Shown piece after piece: positions 1 through 8,725 of a stretch of DNA of 64,000 bases. The first letter of the stretch is position 1; every line of letters starts with the position of its first letter. Both the position numbers and the translations under genes were made by a program. The stretch is from Nostoc sp. PCC 7107 (GTDB lineage: Bacteria > Cyanobacteriota > Cyanobacteriia > Cyanobacteriales > Nostocaceae). The stretch spans positions 2,808,501-2,872,500 of the forward strand of contig NC_019676.1 in NCBI RefSeq assembly GCF_000316625.1, in the 5' to 3' direction. Below the pieces are notes generated by a model, which was not told where the DNA came from, did not search any database, and saw nothing but the letters and a program-made list of their open reading frames with translations.

Positions 1-1091
1 CTAGGATAAGTCTTTTTACCTGGAAAATTATTTTCTAACAACTGCCTTTCTAATGGAAAAATTGGTGATTCTGGAAGGCTACTTGCCTGAATATGTAAAT
101 TCTTAAGAAGATAAGCCCAAATAGACTCTGCTTGGTCTAAATTAATAGACTTGAGTTTGATAGATTTATGAATTCCAGCCTTATCAGCTTGTTGAATACG
201 GTTTTGATGAATATTTAATGTATTAGTTATAATACTAATTATTACTAGAAAATTCTTGAGTGATTCACCATGAATAGTCGTATTTACATCAAAAAAAGGT
301 TGTATATCTAGAAATCCATCCTGCATTTTCGGCATTGTATCTAAATTATCGAAACATAATACAATAGGTTTAGTTTCTGTAGAGATTCTTCCAAAATTAG
401 CTAAAATATTTTTAGCTTCATCTTCTGACTCAATACATTGTTTAACTTTCAGAGCTTGCATCGATTCCTCACTTAAAGAGTCACCTCGCAACCACTCACA
501 AGCTAATGTATACAGTTCTGGATTGGTTAAATCATGTAAAAGTCCAAAAAAGATATCAGGATTGTATATCCGTGATGTTTTATAAGTATCCTTCAGATGC
601 TTAATAAATTTCTGTCTGTCACTTGATAAAAATTCCCATATATTGTCGTTTAAAAATCGCTGTTTGAGACTTCGCTTAGTGAAAGCAGACAAGCTTTTTA
701 GCCATAGCATTAATTGAGATTCTGTCTGCTCATCTGGAATTTGAATTAAGCTATCAACTGTATAACGCAGAATATGTCGCCAAATATTATTGTTATCAGC
801 CCAATCACATAGTATGTAAACAAAAAAAGCTTTAGAATTAAGAGTCCGTTTGAGACGACCTAATAAATGACTTTTACCAGAACCAGGATCACCTACAATC
901 ATGACTGAACGACTGCGATGATCTGTAACAACTAAATCGAGAAATTCTTGAATATCATGAATTACTTCTTGATGAATAGAATCAACATTTAGTGATGCGT
1001 TTTGTTTTTCTTCCCAAAAATTCATCGGTTTTGGGTTGATTCGGTTAAAAGGATTAACCTCTCGGAGAATAATTTCGTTAATATTTGCCAT
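1..1091 (-). CDS. P-loop ATPase, truncated by the left window edge
   Basis: An open frame starts at an ATG at 1091 and runs off the left edge without a stop, giving about 363 residues. A Walker A motif (GDPGSGKS) lies near residues 67-74 and a Walker B-like segment (VLCFDNLD) near 245-252, so it is a AAA/STAND-type ATPase. No transmembrane segment is seen. The winged-helix-like gene at 1140..1976 lies 48 bases upstream on the same strand, so the two are probably co-transcribed. Similar ATPase plus winged-helix pairs occur in prokaryotic conflict and DNA-segregation loci; that role is an inference, because the rest of the locus lies outside the window. Confidence 0.75.
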   Translation of the reverse strand, partial: MANINEIILREVNPFNRINPKPMNFWEEKQNASLNVDSIHQEVIHDIQEFLDLVVTDHRSRSVMIVGDPGSGKSHLLGRLKRTLNSKAFFVYILCDWADNNNIWRHILRYTVDSLIQIPDEQTESQLMLWLKSLSAFTKRSLKQRFLNDNIWEFLSSDRQKFIKHLKDTYKTSRIYNPDIFFGLLHDLTNPELYTLACEWLRGDSLSEESMQALKVKQCIESEDEAKNILANFGRISTETKPIVLCFDNLDTMPKMQDGFLDIQPFFDVNTTIHGESLKNFLVIISIITNTLNIHQNRIQQADKAGIHKSIKLKSINLDQAESIWAYLLKNLHIQASSLPESPIFPLERQLLENNFPGKKTYP

Positions 1092-1139
1092 GCTGAAGCT
1101 TGATAAAATGATGGAATTGCTTTTTACGTAAAACCTGTT

Positions 1140-1976
1140 TTAATTCACTGTAATAAAAAACAGCGAACCACCAATATTTTGATGAATCCCTGCATCTAGT
1201 TGCTCTGCGGTATAAATACTAGCTTCTTGTAAAGTGCTAAAATCAATTTGGTCTTGAGCCTGCAAACGATACAAAGCTTGATCTAATTCATCACGCGATA
1301 GTGGCGGTTGTAATTCTTGACGTAGATGAAAAATTGGTAAATAATTCTCTGTTCCTAATTCTTTATCTAATTTCTCAATAATTTGTAAAATTTCTTCGTC
1401 ACTTATATTAATGCTGTTATCAGATGGTGGCTCAGGCGGCAATATAGGTTTAACTCGCAAAGTCTTGCGTAAAAACCGCAGATAATTACCCAGCAATTCT
1501 AAGCTGATGGCTGGTTGAACGCCTTTGTTAGGGTTGTAGTCATCTCGTAAATAGTCAATTCCTCTTTCAGTTAGCCAAACTTCGGCTTTGGCTTTTTTGA
1601 GTTGTAATTCGACTTCAATTAATCCCCGATCGCTTAGGGTTGTCAATATTGCATCTCGTTCAGCAGCTTTTGGTGCAGTAATTTTGCTGGGTGCGATTTT
1701 ACCAGAAGCTTTACTTATCTTCTCCAGTACCTTGAGTTCTTTGTCTGTAATAGGTAACTCGCCTGCCTCAAGTTTCAGCACCGTTTGACCAGCAGGTATA
1801 ATTTTGACTTTGGCAATCTCACGGGTATAGTCTACCAGTTCACGATCGCCCAACTCTCGACAAATTTTATCCTTACCTTTAAAACTATTAAAAGCAGTCA
1901 ATCCTGCTCGATAATTGGCAAATCCCAATAACTTTAAAAGAAACTTTAGTTCATTTGTATCCATGCTAGTCATCAA
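1140..1976 (-). CDS. Predicted winged-helix protein, partner of the ATPase
   Basis: A 278-residue soluble protein that I cannot assign to a named family. The centre (about residues 70-150) has helix-turn-helix character: short charged helices, a DRGLIEVELQ turn and a WLTERGIDYL strand as in winged-helix domains. A proline-rich linker (about 175-185) leads to a second all-helical domain ending in a hydrophobic GGSLFFITV strand. It is the first gene of the apparent two-gene operon whose second gene is the ATPase at 1..1091. ATG codons at residues 1, 2 and 5 are all possible starts. DNA or protein binding as a partner of the ATPase is likely but unproven. Confidence 0.65.
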   Translation of the reverse strand: MMTSMDTNELKFLLKLLGFANYRAGLTAFNSFKGKDKICRELGDRELVDYTREIAKVKIIPAGQTVLKLEAGELPITDKELKVLEKISKASGKIAPSKITAPKAAERDAILTTLSDRGLIEVELQLKKAKAEVWLTERGIDYLRDDYNPNKGVQPAISLELLGNYLRFLRKTLRVKPILPPEPPSDNSINISDEEILQIIEKLDKELGTENYLPIFHLRQELQPPLSRDELDQALYRLQAQDQIDFSTLQEASIYTAEQLDAGIHQNIGGSLFFITVN

Positions 1977-2158
1977 GCCTGTAGCTAATTCAGCTATACT
2001 CTAGCGCGAAGGGCAACAATTTACACACCTTCTTATCCTAGCTGTAATTATTGCTGATGACTATAACAGAACTAGTGATCGCTGATACGCGACTAAGATA
2101 ACAAATATTAACTTTTGTTTAGAAAATTCAATAGCTATAAAAATAATAAGTGCGATCG

Positions 2159-2752
2159 CTATTTTTTAATTCCCTGCATAAATTGTTTTCTAGCATCAAT
2201 AATCGAAGGCATTAAAACACAACTAGCTAATAATTGTATATCTAAATCTGGGAAGAATTCACTTTGTTGAATTTGCTCATAATTATCATTTTTTAGCCGA
2301 TATAGGTAAAATTGATTATTCTCCCAGAACCAAACTTCAGTAATATTAAACCGTTTATATTTTTCTAGTTTGTCAATACTGCCACTGGTGATATTAACTT
2401 CAATTGCTAAATCTGGATTTTCTTTTTTTTCTCCTATGTAATAAGATTCATCAGGTTCAAAGGAAGCATTTTTTTCTTTAGCGCGACGCGTGGCGCTACC
2501 TACTGAGATAAAATTTATACCTTTTTCAAAAAAGTATAGTGCTAATAATATCCCAATCACGCTTTTAATCATTTCGTGTTGTTCACCCAGCGTCATAAAT
2601 TCAATGCACCCATCAAGATAAGTTATCCGTAAACCTGCTGCATCTGCGGTTAAGGTTTCTATTTTCTCCAATTCTTCCCATGTGTAATAACCAGGTAAGA
2701 GAAATCGCTGTTCTAGAGTTGTGATATTTTTATTTAAGATTTGGAGAGTCAT
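2159..2752 (-). CDS. Uma2 family (DUF820) restriction-endonuclease-fold protein
   Basis: A 197-residue member of the Uma2/DUF820 family, which is hugely expanded in filamentous cyanobacteria and has a PD-(D/E)XK nuclease fold. Family features visible are the N-terminal YTWEELEKIE segment, the central ITYLDGCIEFM strand, the NPDLAIEVN motif (near residues 112-120) carrying the acidic core, and the FNITEVWFWE segment. Function is unknown for nearly all members. It is a single gene with an AT-rich upstream region. Two further Uma2 genes lie at 6158..6889 and 23575..24372. This copy lacks the coiled-coil tail found in those two. Confidence 0.85.
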   Translation of the reverse strand: MTLQILNKNITTLEQRFLLPGYYTWEELEKIETLTADAAGLRITYLDGCIEFMTLGEQHEMIKSVIGILLALYFFEKGINFISVGSATRRAKEKNASFEPDESYYIGEKKENPDLAIEVNITSGSIDKLEKYKRFNITEVWFWENNQFYLYRLKNDNYEQIQQSEFFPDLDIQLLASCVLMPSIIDARKQFMQGIKK

Positions 2753-3210
2753 AGTTAAATTATGTTTATGACTTTATTTTGATTATAATCGGGAATTATT
2801 TTGCAACTAATAAGTTTGATGAGATAAGTTTTGAAAAGCGATCGCCTGTATGAAAGTAGCAATTATAGTTTTGCGACTTGCAAACTTAATTTCTGACTCG
2901 TGAATTAACTTTTGCAAATTGAAGTATTTATGCAGATAAATTCGTTGTGCTACAAATATGCAAGCTTGCACCTCCACCTAACCTACGCATAACTCTAACT
3001 AGGGTTTGCTGGTGATGCTTGGGTAAGAGAAGGGGATACACAATCAAACAAATGGATTTATAATTCTTAATTTATTCTCTATTAACTGATTATAACAAGG
3101 GTTGAACTTAGGCGATCGCACCATATTGACATCATAATAATTGCAACAATACGCACTGGGGTAACAAATGCGAGAAACTGAAAACAGATCCATTAACGAA
3201 GGAGAACGCA
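2753..3210. other. Intergenic region of 458 bases
   Basis: This AT-rich gap separates a leftward Uma2 gene from the rightward Rieske gene. I see no convincing ORF. A TTGACA box at 3126-3131 could be a -35 element for the Rieske gene, but no good -10 box lies at the right distance. HIP1-core GCGATCGC or GATCGC sites are scattered through it. Confidence 0.4.
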
Positions 3211-3567
3211 ATGGGCTGGACTAAAGTTCTGGCGGCTGATGCACTAGCCCCTGGTGCTAGAGAAGTTGTGAATGTTGGCAAGCGAAAAATTCTCTTGTTA
3301 AATCACGAAAATCAACTATATGCGGTAGATAATGCCTGCCCTCATTTAAAATTACCTCTAAAGAATGGCAAAATCGAGGGTGGGGCAATTATTTGTCCCA
3401 TTCACCGCAGTGCCTTTAATCTCAGTAACGGGCAAGTAAATAATTGGTGTCCTTGGCCACCTGGAGTAGGTAAAGTATTGTCATTAATTTCGCAACAAAA
3501 AACACTGCCAGTTTTTCCCATACGCGTGGAAGAAGGCAGTATTTGGATTGATGTAAACGATAACTAA
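3211..3567 (+). CDS. Rieske [2Fe-2S] domain protein
   Basis: A 118-residue stand-alone Rieske protein. The cluster-binding boxes are Cys43-x-His45 (CPH) and Cys62-x-x-His65 (CPIH), spaced as in Rieske ferredoxins. The first box has the CxH form and the second CxxH, both complete. No signal peptide or membrane anchor is seen, so it is a soluble electron carrier or the ferredoxin component of an oxygenase rather than the cytochrome b6f Rieske protein. The start is supported by a GGAG ribosome site just upstream. No oxygenase gene is adjacent, so its partner is unknown. Confidence 0.88.
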   Translation: MGWTKVLAADALAPGAREVVNVGKRKILLLNHENQLYAVDNACPHLKLPLKNGKIEGGAIICPIHRSAFNLSNGQVNNWCPWPPGVGKVLSLISQQKTLPVFPIRVEEGSIWIDVNDN

Positions 3568-3620
3568 ATTGACATTTCAATTGCATTAATTGGGCGGGCA
3601 TCTTGCCTACCCTACAACAT

Positions 3621-4202
3621 CTAACGTTGTTGGATTTTCCAAAAATAGCTAGAAACCCAATTTGTCATAATATGGGCAACAATCGGCACTAACAAATTTC
3701 CACTCAATAGGGCGCTATATCCCAAAATTAACCCAATCACCGTTGCCCATATTACGTAAGGCCATTGTTGGGAACCACTGAGGTGTAACACTCCAAAGCA
3801 GAGGCTAGATACAATCACTGCTACATGGTCTAAGCCCAAAGCTGGCAGCATTACACCTCGAAATAATAATTCTTCGCTTAATCCCGGTAGTAAACCCAGC
3901 CAAATTAAATCCGGCCAGGCTAAAGGTCTCAATACTAGTTCTAGGTAATAGTCTGCACTTTGACGATAGGCAGGCCACAACCGATAAGCTAAACCACTCA
4001 AGCTGGTGATTATCAGTCCTACGCCCAGCCCCCAAAAAAAATCTATTTCGTGCCATTCCCACTTGAATAGGAAAACATTACCAAAGCGCAGCCAAACTTT
4101 AGCAACTGTCCACAACAGGATGGCAGTTACCGCCATTGCGACTAAAACTTGAATACGCGTCAGGTAAGGAATTTCTGGATCTTGTTTTTGTTGTTCTACC
4201 AC
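3621..4202 (-). CDS. CPBP family intramembrane metalloprotease
   Basis: A 193-residue membrane protein with about five hydrophobic segments. The three CPBP (Abi/CAAX-protease-like) motifs are present: EELLFRG at residues 110-116, FGVLH ending at His140, and AHIMTN with His177 and Asn181. These are the glutamates and histidines that bind the metal within the membrane in this family. Substrates are unknown; relatives process prenylated proteins or bacteriocin-related peptides. The start is a GTG at 4202. Heptameric GAAGTAT repeats sit directly upstream, so no ribosome site can be recognised. Confidence 0.85.
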   Translation of the reverse strand: MVEQQKQDPEIPYLTRIQVLVAMAVTAILLWTVAKVWLRFGNVFLFKWEWHEIDFFWGLGVGLIITSLSGLAYRLWPAYRQSADYYLELVLRPLAWPDLIWLGLLPGLSEELLFRGVMLPALGLDHVAVIVSSLCFGVLHLSGSQQWPYVIWATVIGLILGYSALLSGNLLVPIVAHIMTNWVSSYFWKIQQR

Positions 4203-4210
4203 AGGAAAGT

Positions 4211-4242
4211 TATGAAGTATGAAGTATGAAGTGTGAAGTATG
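4211..4242. repeat. Short tandem repeat, heptamer GAAGTAT
   Basis: Four to five imperfect copies of a GAAGTAT/TATGAAG heptamer lie between two leftward genes. Such short tandemly repeated repetitive heptamers are typical of intergenic DNA in heterocystous cyanobacteria. A second array of the same unit lies near 49672-49700. Confidence 0.7.
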
Positions 4243-4302
4243 TAGACACCCTTTGGATGGCTTTCCGTTAGCCTTCAGGGGTTCCCGAAGGGTAGGGTAA
4301 TT

Positions 4303-5352
4303 TTATCCTTTAGCCTCTTGACTATTAACCAAAGCATCTGGATTGATGCCTGCTTTGAGGGCTACCAATACACCTACTGCTTCTAAATACGAGTTTACCT
4401 GTATGGATTTGATTCCCAAGGGTTGGGCAGGAACTTGTATTTGAGTTTGATTATCTTTGACGGTAATTATTGGGCATCTGCTTTGACTTAAACTTAGTAA
4501 AGCGCTGCTACCACAAGCGTTTGCCGGGACAATCGCTGCATCTATTTGATCAGCCCAAATATCTGCTGGATGAGATGTAAATAATTGTTTCTCGACGATA
4601 AATTGGGGGGCGCGACTTAAGCCTACAAGTACGCTTGGTAAAAAAGTATAGCCTAATTCCTCGGCGGCAGAACGCGGAGATAAATCGGGATAAGGCGAGG
4701 TGCTGGCGAGGGCTGGTGAATGGGCGCAAGGAATTTGAAAGTTTCTCACTAGTAAATGGCTAATTACTGCTTCTGCACCTGCCAGAGGATCTACGCCTTT
4801 ACCCTGGTGATAGTTCTGCACAGCATCTTCATCCATATCATCGGGGAAACGGGCGACAACTGCGATCGCTTCTGCTCCCATTTTATTGATTAATATTTCC
4901 GCCGCCCGAAGTAAACTATCAGGGTTGCCAATGGTTCCCCAACTTGCCCCTGATGCTGATGTGCGTAGTTCTACATTTAAAGGAGCATCAGTAATTACAT
5001 AATCTGTAATAGTTAATCCCAGAGTTGCTCTGGCTGCGTCAGCAGCTTGTAAGTGCCTTAACTGCAAGTCTGGTTCAATACTTTGGTCTAAAAGCAAACC
5101 TATTTTATTATTGCGGACTGGTTGTAATCCCCAACATCCAGAGGCGAATTTGTCAAGCCCAAAGCCTTCCACATAGAAAGCATTGGGGATGTTCCAATAT
5201 AAACTTGCGCCATTGAGGACGTTGGGGTGAGTGATCAGGCGATCGCAAACTTGTGCTAATGTTCGAGCAACAGGTATGGCATCGCCAGCATAACCCCCAA
5301 TCGCAGCCCCAACGCCAGTAGGTACAATCAAAATAGCGGTGTATGGACGCAT
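4303..5352 (-). CDS. DUF3326 domain-containing protein
   Basis: A 349-residue soluble protein that fits the cyanobacterial and plant DUF3326 family over its whole length. Its N-terminus carries the family-typical IVPTGVGAAIGGYAGDA segment, followed by a Gly/Ala-rich body of alternating strands and helices. The biochemical role is unknown to me. The ATG start at 5352 places the conserved motif within the first 25 residues, as expected. The gene is followed by the CPBP gene on the same strand with about 100 bases between, containing repeats, so operon membership is uncertain. Confidence 0.8.
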   Translation of the reverse strand: MRPYTAILIVPTGVGAAIGGYAGDAIPVARTLAQVCDRLITHPNVLNGASLYWNIPNAFYVEGFGLDKFASGCWGLQPVRNNKIGLLLDQSIEPDLQLRHLQAADAARATLGLTITDYVITDAPLNVELRTSASGASWGTIGNPDSLLRAAEILINKMGAEAIAVVARFPDDMDEDAVQNYHQGKGVDPLAGAEAVISHLLVRNFQIPCAHSPALASTSPYPDLSPRSAAEELGYTFLPSVLVGLSRAPQFIVEKQLFTSHPADIWADQIDAAIVPANACGSSALLSLSQSRCPIITVKDNQTQIQVPAQPLGIKSIQVNSYLEAVGVLVALKAGINPDALVNSQEAKG

Positions 5353-5353
5353 C

Positions 5354-5415
5354 TCAAGTGCTGAGTGCTGAGTGCTTTTAGCGTAGCAGGGCGTTTAGCC
5401 CGTGCTGAGTGCTAG
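5354..5415. repeat. Short tandem repeat, heptamer TGAGTGC
   Basis: Tandem copies of GTGCTGAGTGC-type heptamers flank a short TTAGCGTAGCAGGGCG segment. This is an intergenic cyanobacterial short tandem repeat, located immediately upstream of the DUF3326 start codon. No promoter is recognisable in it. Confidence 0.65.
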
Positions 5416-5438
5416 AAAAATCTAGCACTGTCATACAC

Positions 5439-5624
5439 TTAAGACTCAACACTTCCTGTAGTAACAACTGCTTCCACAGCAACTTTTTGCTGTTCTTTAT
5501 CCACCGAAGTAATAGCCCAACGCAATGGTTCACCTTGTTTTTTTAACTCAGCCTCAATTGCTTTTTGCAAATCAGTAGGAGTTTCTTGAATATCTATTTC
5601 TGCGGTAATAAAATGAGTAGTCAT
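5439..5624 (-). CDS. Small conserved hypothetical protein
   Basis: A 61-residue protein with a plausible beta-alpha-beta pattern: an ITAEIDIQET strand, a charged helix with LQKAIEAELKKQG, then WAITSVDKEQQKVAVEAVV strands. I believe similar short proteins are conserved in Nostocales, but I cannot name a function. It sits between DUF3326 and a ferredoxin gene on the same strand. The intergenic distances (about 85-90 bases each side) contain short repeats, so a shared transcript is possible but not certain. Confidence 0.6.
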   Translation of the reverse strand: MTTHFITAEIDIQETPTDLQKAIEAELKKQGEPLRWAITSVDKEQQKVAVEAVVTTGSVES

Positions 5625-5713
5625 GCCGTCAATCCCGTGAATTAATTTGTTTTAGGATAGCTGAATGAAGTATAAAATTCTATCTTTCAGACTTCATACT
5701 TCAAACTTTATTA

Positions 5714-6028
5714 CTATTTACCAAATTGCAACTGATAAACGATGTCTTCTTTTTCAGTTTCAATTTTCAAATTAGAACGAGGATAGGAGACGCAAAGTAA
5801 TGCGTAACCTTGTTTTTGCAATTCTGGACTAACACCCATACCCTCGGTTTGGTCTACAGTTCCTTCGATGATTTGGGCGGCGCAAGTTGTACACACCCCT
5901 GCATGACAAGAAGCAGGTAACTCGAAACCAGTAGTTTCAGCTACGGATAAAATAGTTTCATCTTCAGGAACTTGCAGAGTGAGAGTTTTACCTTGGTGAT
6001 GGAGTTCTACGGTGTAAGTATTGGACAT
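5714..6028 (-). CDS. Plant-type [2Fe-2S] ferredoxin
   Basis: A 104-residue ferredoxin. The cluster ligands Cys41, Cys46, Cys49 and Cys79 follow the CxxxxCxxC...C pattern (SCHAGVCTTC, then LLCVSYP). It is slightly longer than photosynthetic PetF (about 98 residues), and its C-terminal end DIVYQLQFGK differs from that of the major ferredoxin. It is therefore probably a minor, specialised ferredoxin in the cytoplasm. It is not the heterocyst FdxH by context, since no nif genes are present. The start ATG at 6028 gives a normal N-terminal strand. Confidence 0.88.
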   Translation of the reverse strand: MSNTYTVELHHQGKTLTLQVPEDETILSVAETTGFELPASCHAGVCTTCAAQIIEGTVDQTEGMGVSPELQKQGYALLCVSYPRSNLKIETEKEDIVYQLQFGK

Positions 6029-6157
6029 ATACTAAAAAATGAGTGCAATAGACAAACTCACTATTATATCTGAATTATTTAATAATATTGCAGATATGGC
6101 CAAACACTACATTTTTACCACTCATCGGGAAGCGATCGCTGAATATAATCAATAATT

Positions 6158-6889
6158 TTAGAGAAAATCGGGGTCAATATTTAATTCGCGCAACTTAGCG
6201 GCTAGGCGTTCCGCACGGTGTTTTTCATCATCAGCACGTTGCTTTTCATCATCAGCACGTTGCTTTTCATCATCCGCACGTTGCTTTTCTTGTGCTGCTA
6301 ATTCTTCTGGTGTCGGCACTAATTCCCCTTGTGCCGTAAAATAGCGTAATTGATTGTTCTGCACACCCAAATATAAATCTAACTGCTGACTCCATAACCA
6401 ACCTTGGGGATTGGCTTTTATGGGTTGGTAATTTCCATCAACTAAATGAAACCCAGCAAATTCTAAATTATTGGGGTCAAACCAAAAATATTCTGGTGTG
6501 CGAAATATATCTTGGTAGATTTGTTTTTTTAAACCTTTGTCTGTAGCTTTTGTGGAAGATGACAGTAACTCGACAATGATATTGGGATACTTACCGTCTT
6601 CTTGCCAGATTACCCAACTTTTGCGAAGTTTTCTTTCGCATTCCCGCACCACAAAAAAATCAGGGCCGCGAAATTCTTCTGATTTAAGTTGACGTTGGCT
6701 GTAGTAAATTGTCAAATTCCCAGCAGCATAAAAGTCATTGCGGTTTTGCCACCACAATTCTAAACATTGTAATAACAGAATAATCTGGCGTAGATGTAAA
6801 TCGCTTTCCAATGGTGGTTCGTGACTTTCGATATCTCCTGGTGGAAATATTATATCTGCTGCTGGTTCTAATTCTTGGGCGACTGACAT
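6158..6889 (-). CDS. Uma2 family protein with coiled-coil tail
   Basis: A 243-residue Uma2/DUF820 protein. The fold core is shown by the RGPDFFVV segment, the NIIVELLSSST motif carrying the acidic residue, and TPEYFWFDPNNLEF. The C-terminal 45 residues are a near-perfect EKQRADD heptad-like repeat (about four copies) ending in LAAKLRELNIDPDFL. This tail recurs in the Uma2 protein at 23575..24372 and should form a coiled coil. The tail repeats are also near-identical at DNA level (about 6210-6290), so copy number may vary by slippage. Function is unknown. Confidence 0.85.
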   Translation of the reverse strand: MSVAQELEPAADIIFPPGDIESHEPPLESDLHLRQIILLLQCLELWWQNRNDFYAAGNLTIYYSQRQLKSEEFRGPDFFVVRECERKLRKSWVIWQEDGKYPNIIVELLSSSTKATDKGLKKQIYQDIFRTPEYFWFDPNNLEFAGFHLVDGNYQPIKANPQGWLWSQQLDLYLGVQNNQLRYFTAQGELVPTPEELAAQEKQRADDEKQRADDEKQRADDEKHRAERLAAKLRELNIDPDFL

Positions 6890-7415
6890 AACTTGATTGG
6901 GGCTAGGGGTGAGACGATCGCATTTATGTAGGATTGTAGATCAATGCAAAGATGTAATTACTATCATAATCTTGTTGACTGATAGTAATTGCGATCGCTC
7001 CTCTTCAAAAACAAGCCGATGGGAGAATCCCACTTTTTTGTATGTCATTGCAAACGTAAAGCCTTCTCTTCTCTTTCAGAGACGCTAACGCGAACGAGAG
7101 GCTTCGCCAACAGCATAGCTTCGCTTAACGAGTTAGCGTCTCGCAGAAAAACGAAGCAATCCCAACCCCTGGGATTGCTTCATTTAGCTTCGCTGCATTC
7201 ACAATGACCGAACAAGGCAAAAGTAAAAAGTTAAAAGGCAAAAGAAAGAAAAAGAATCATGATCGCAAGCTCCGGTCTGGAAAAGTTTTCCGCCGGGAGA
7301 CCAGGACGCACAAACTTTTCGCTAAATTTATTTATGGGGATTATCTTTTTACTTTTTACTTCTTAAGTTGTGCAAACAATTAAGTTTAACTATTTATTGT
7401 TAGCAGCATGAATCA
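6890..7415. repeat. Intergenic region with dispersed repeat sequence
   Basis: A gap of 526 bases between two leftward genes. About 7080-7205 is a dispersed-repeat type with nested inverted segments: GAGACGCTAACGCGAACGAG pairs with CGAGTTAGCGTCTCGCAG, and there is a CCCCTGGG palindrome. AAAGTAAAAAG-type heptamers follow at 7217-7250, and a purine-rich inverted segment at 7270-7320. The short ORFs here are repeat-derived. I see no gene. Confidence 0.5.
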
Positions 7416-8471
7416 CTAGACATTTGCACCAGCCGCTTTCCCGCCTAATTTTTGTTGAATTTTAGCTTTAGCTGCTTTAAATTCTGTAGCTAGTTGCTCA
7501 GTTTGTTGAGTGTTCAAGTTGTTGCGGATTGCAGCAAACATTGTGCTTTCTTCTTGACGAACATGGTCGCTAACGATATCCATCAGATTTTTAACTCTAT
7601 CTTTAAATTCAGCTGCAGAAGGACTGATAGCCTTAATTTGCTCTAAAAGCTGCTTCATTTGGGCTTGTTCATCATAAAGTTCTTGGGTATCGCCTTCGCC
7701 ATAGAAGGAACGAACTCTGGGATAAACTACTTCTTCTTCAGCTTCAGCATGGGCTGTTAGATCTTTGTAGATTTGACCAAAGTACTCTTGAATCTTTTGA
7801 GGATTATTGCTTTGTAGTAGTTCAGTAAACAAGATATTTACCTTGTTGTGATCCAAGCGAATAACGTCTTGGATGTTCATGTCTTGTTTATCAGTACTTT
7901 GGGTAACTGCACTACCTACCGCACCGCTAAAAGCTGCGATCGCATCTTGCACTCTAGCCCAAATTCCTTGGTCTGCATCTTGTCCAGTTAACTCACGCAC
8001 ACCGAGAATTTCGAGAATCCCTTTGAGTTGCTCTTGGTGGGCGCGGTTTTCAAAGTTAACAGGATTGATGGGCCCAATCGCAGCCATCACATCAGCACCA
8101 ACTTTTTGGGCTGCTTTATGTACCAACAAACCACTCATAACTTGTTGATGCTTTAACAATTCGTGCTGAGATACTTTTTCGTAGAAACTTAGTTCTGAGC
8201 TTTGCATCAATTGGCGAACTTTGTTTACCATTTCCTGTACAGTTTTTTTCGGCTCTTGCTGAATACCATACTGCACAATTACTGTTTCGATGATGCCCAG
8301 ATTTTTACGATCATCTTCGAGGAAGTCTCGCATCCGATCTGAAATTTCACTATCTGTAGCTTCTTTCAAAAATAGTTCTTCATTCTCAATTAGTAACTGT
8401 TGAACTAATTTAATACTAGCCAATTTAGTAGCAATAGCATTGCGTTTTGTATCATCTAAAGTAGATACCAT
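7416..8471 (-). CDS. Hemerythrin HHE domain protein
   Basis: A 351-residue soluble protein starting at ATG 8471, chosen because GAGGAG lies 9 bases upstream; an in-frame ATG 11 codons earlier has no ribosome site. The N-terminal 190 residues are helical and resemble a ferritin-like or DUF892-type bundle (KHQQVMSGLLVHKAAQ). A hemerythrin-like domain follows, with DHNKVN, HAEAEEEVVYPR and HVRQEESTMF supplying iron-binding His and Glu residues. Such proteins bind di-iron and are linked to oxygen, NO or oxidative stress sensing. The next gene is divergent (8726..9112), leaving an intergenic region of about 250 bases that probably holds both promoters. Confidence 0.82.
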   Translation of the reverse strand: MVSTLDDTKRNAIATKLASIKLVQQLLIENEELFLKEATDSEISDRMRDFLEDDRKNLGIIETVIVQYGIQQEPKKTVQEMVNKVRQLMQSSELSFYEKVSQHELLKHQQVMSGLLVHKAAQKVGADVMAAIGPINPVNFENRAHQEQLKGILEILGVRELTGQDADQGIWARVQDAIAAFSGAVGSAVTQSTDKQDMNIQDVIRLDHNKVNILFTELLQSNNPQKIQEYFGQIYKDLTAHAEAEEEVVYPRVRSFYGEGDTQELYDEQAQMKQLLEQIKAISPSAAEFKDRVKNLMDIVSDHVRQEESTMFAAIRNNLNTQQTEQLATEFKAAKAKIQQKLGGKAAGANV

Positions 8472-8725
8472 TCTAAGGTTCTCCTCAAAAATTAATCGGA
8501 TCATTACTAATCAAAGTTTGTCATAAGAGTTAATCATCTTTCCTCTTTCTTTTGAGCGATTAATTGCGTAGCTCTAGATAGAAAACAATTTTTTTAACAT
8601 AAGAAAACCTGATTATACTTTTGGACATACACAGATAAAATTTTGACTCCATCGTTAGGTAGATAATTTTTTGACATTATTTTTATAAATTGTCCAAAGA
8701 GAGTCAAACACGAGATGATAATGTA

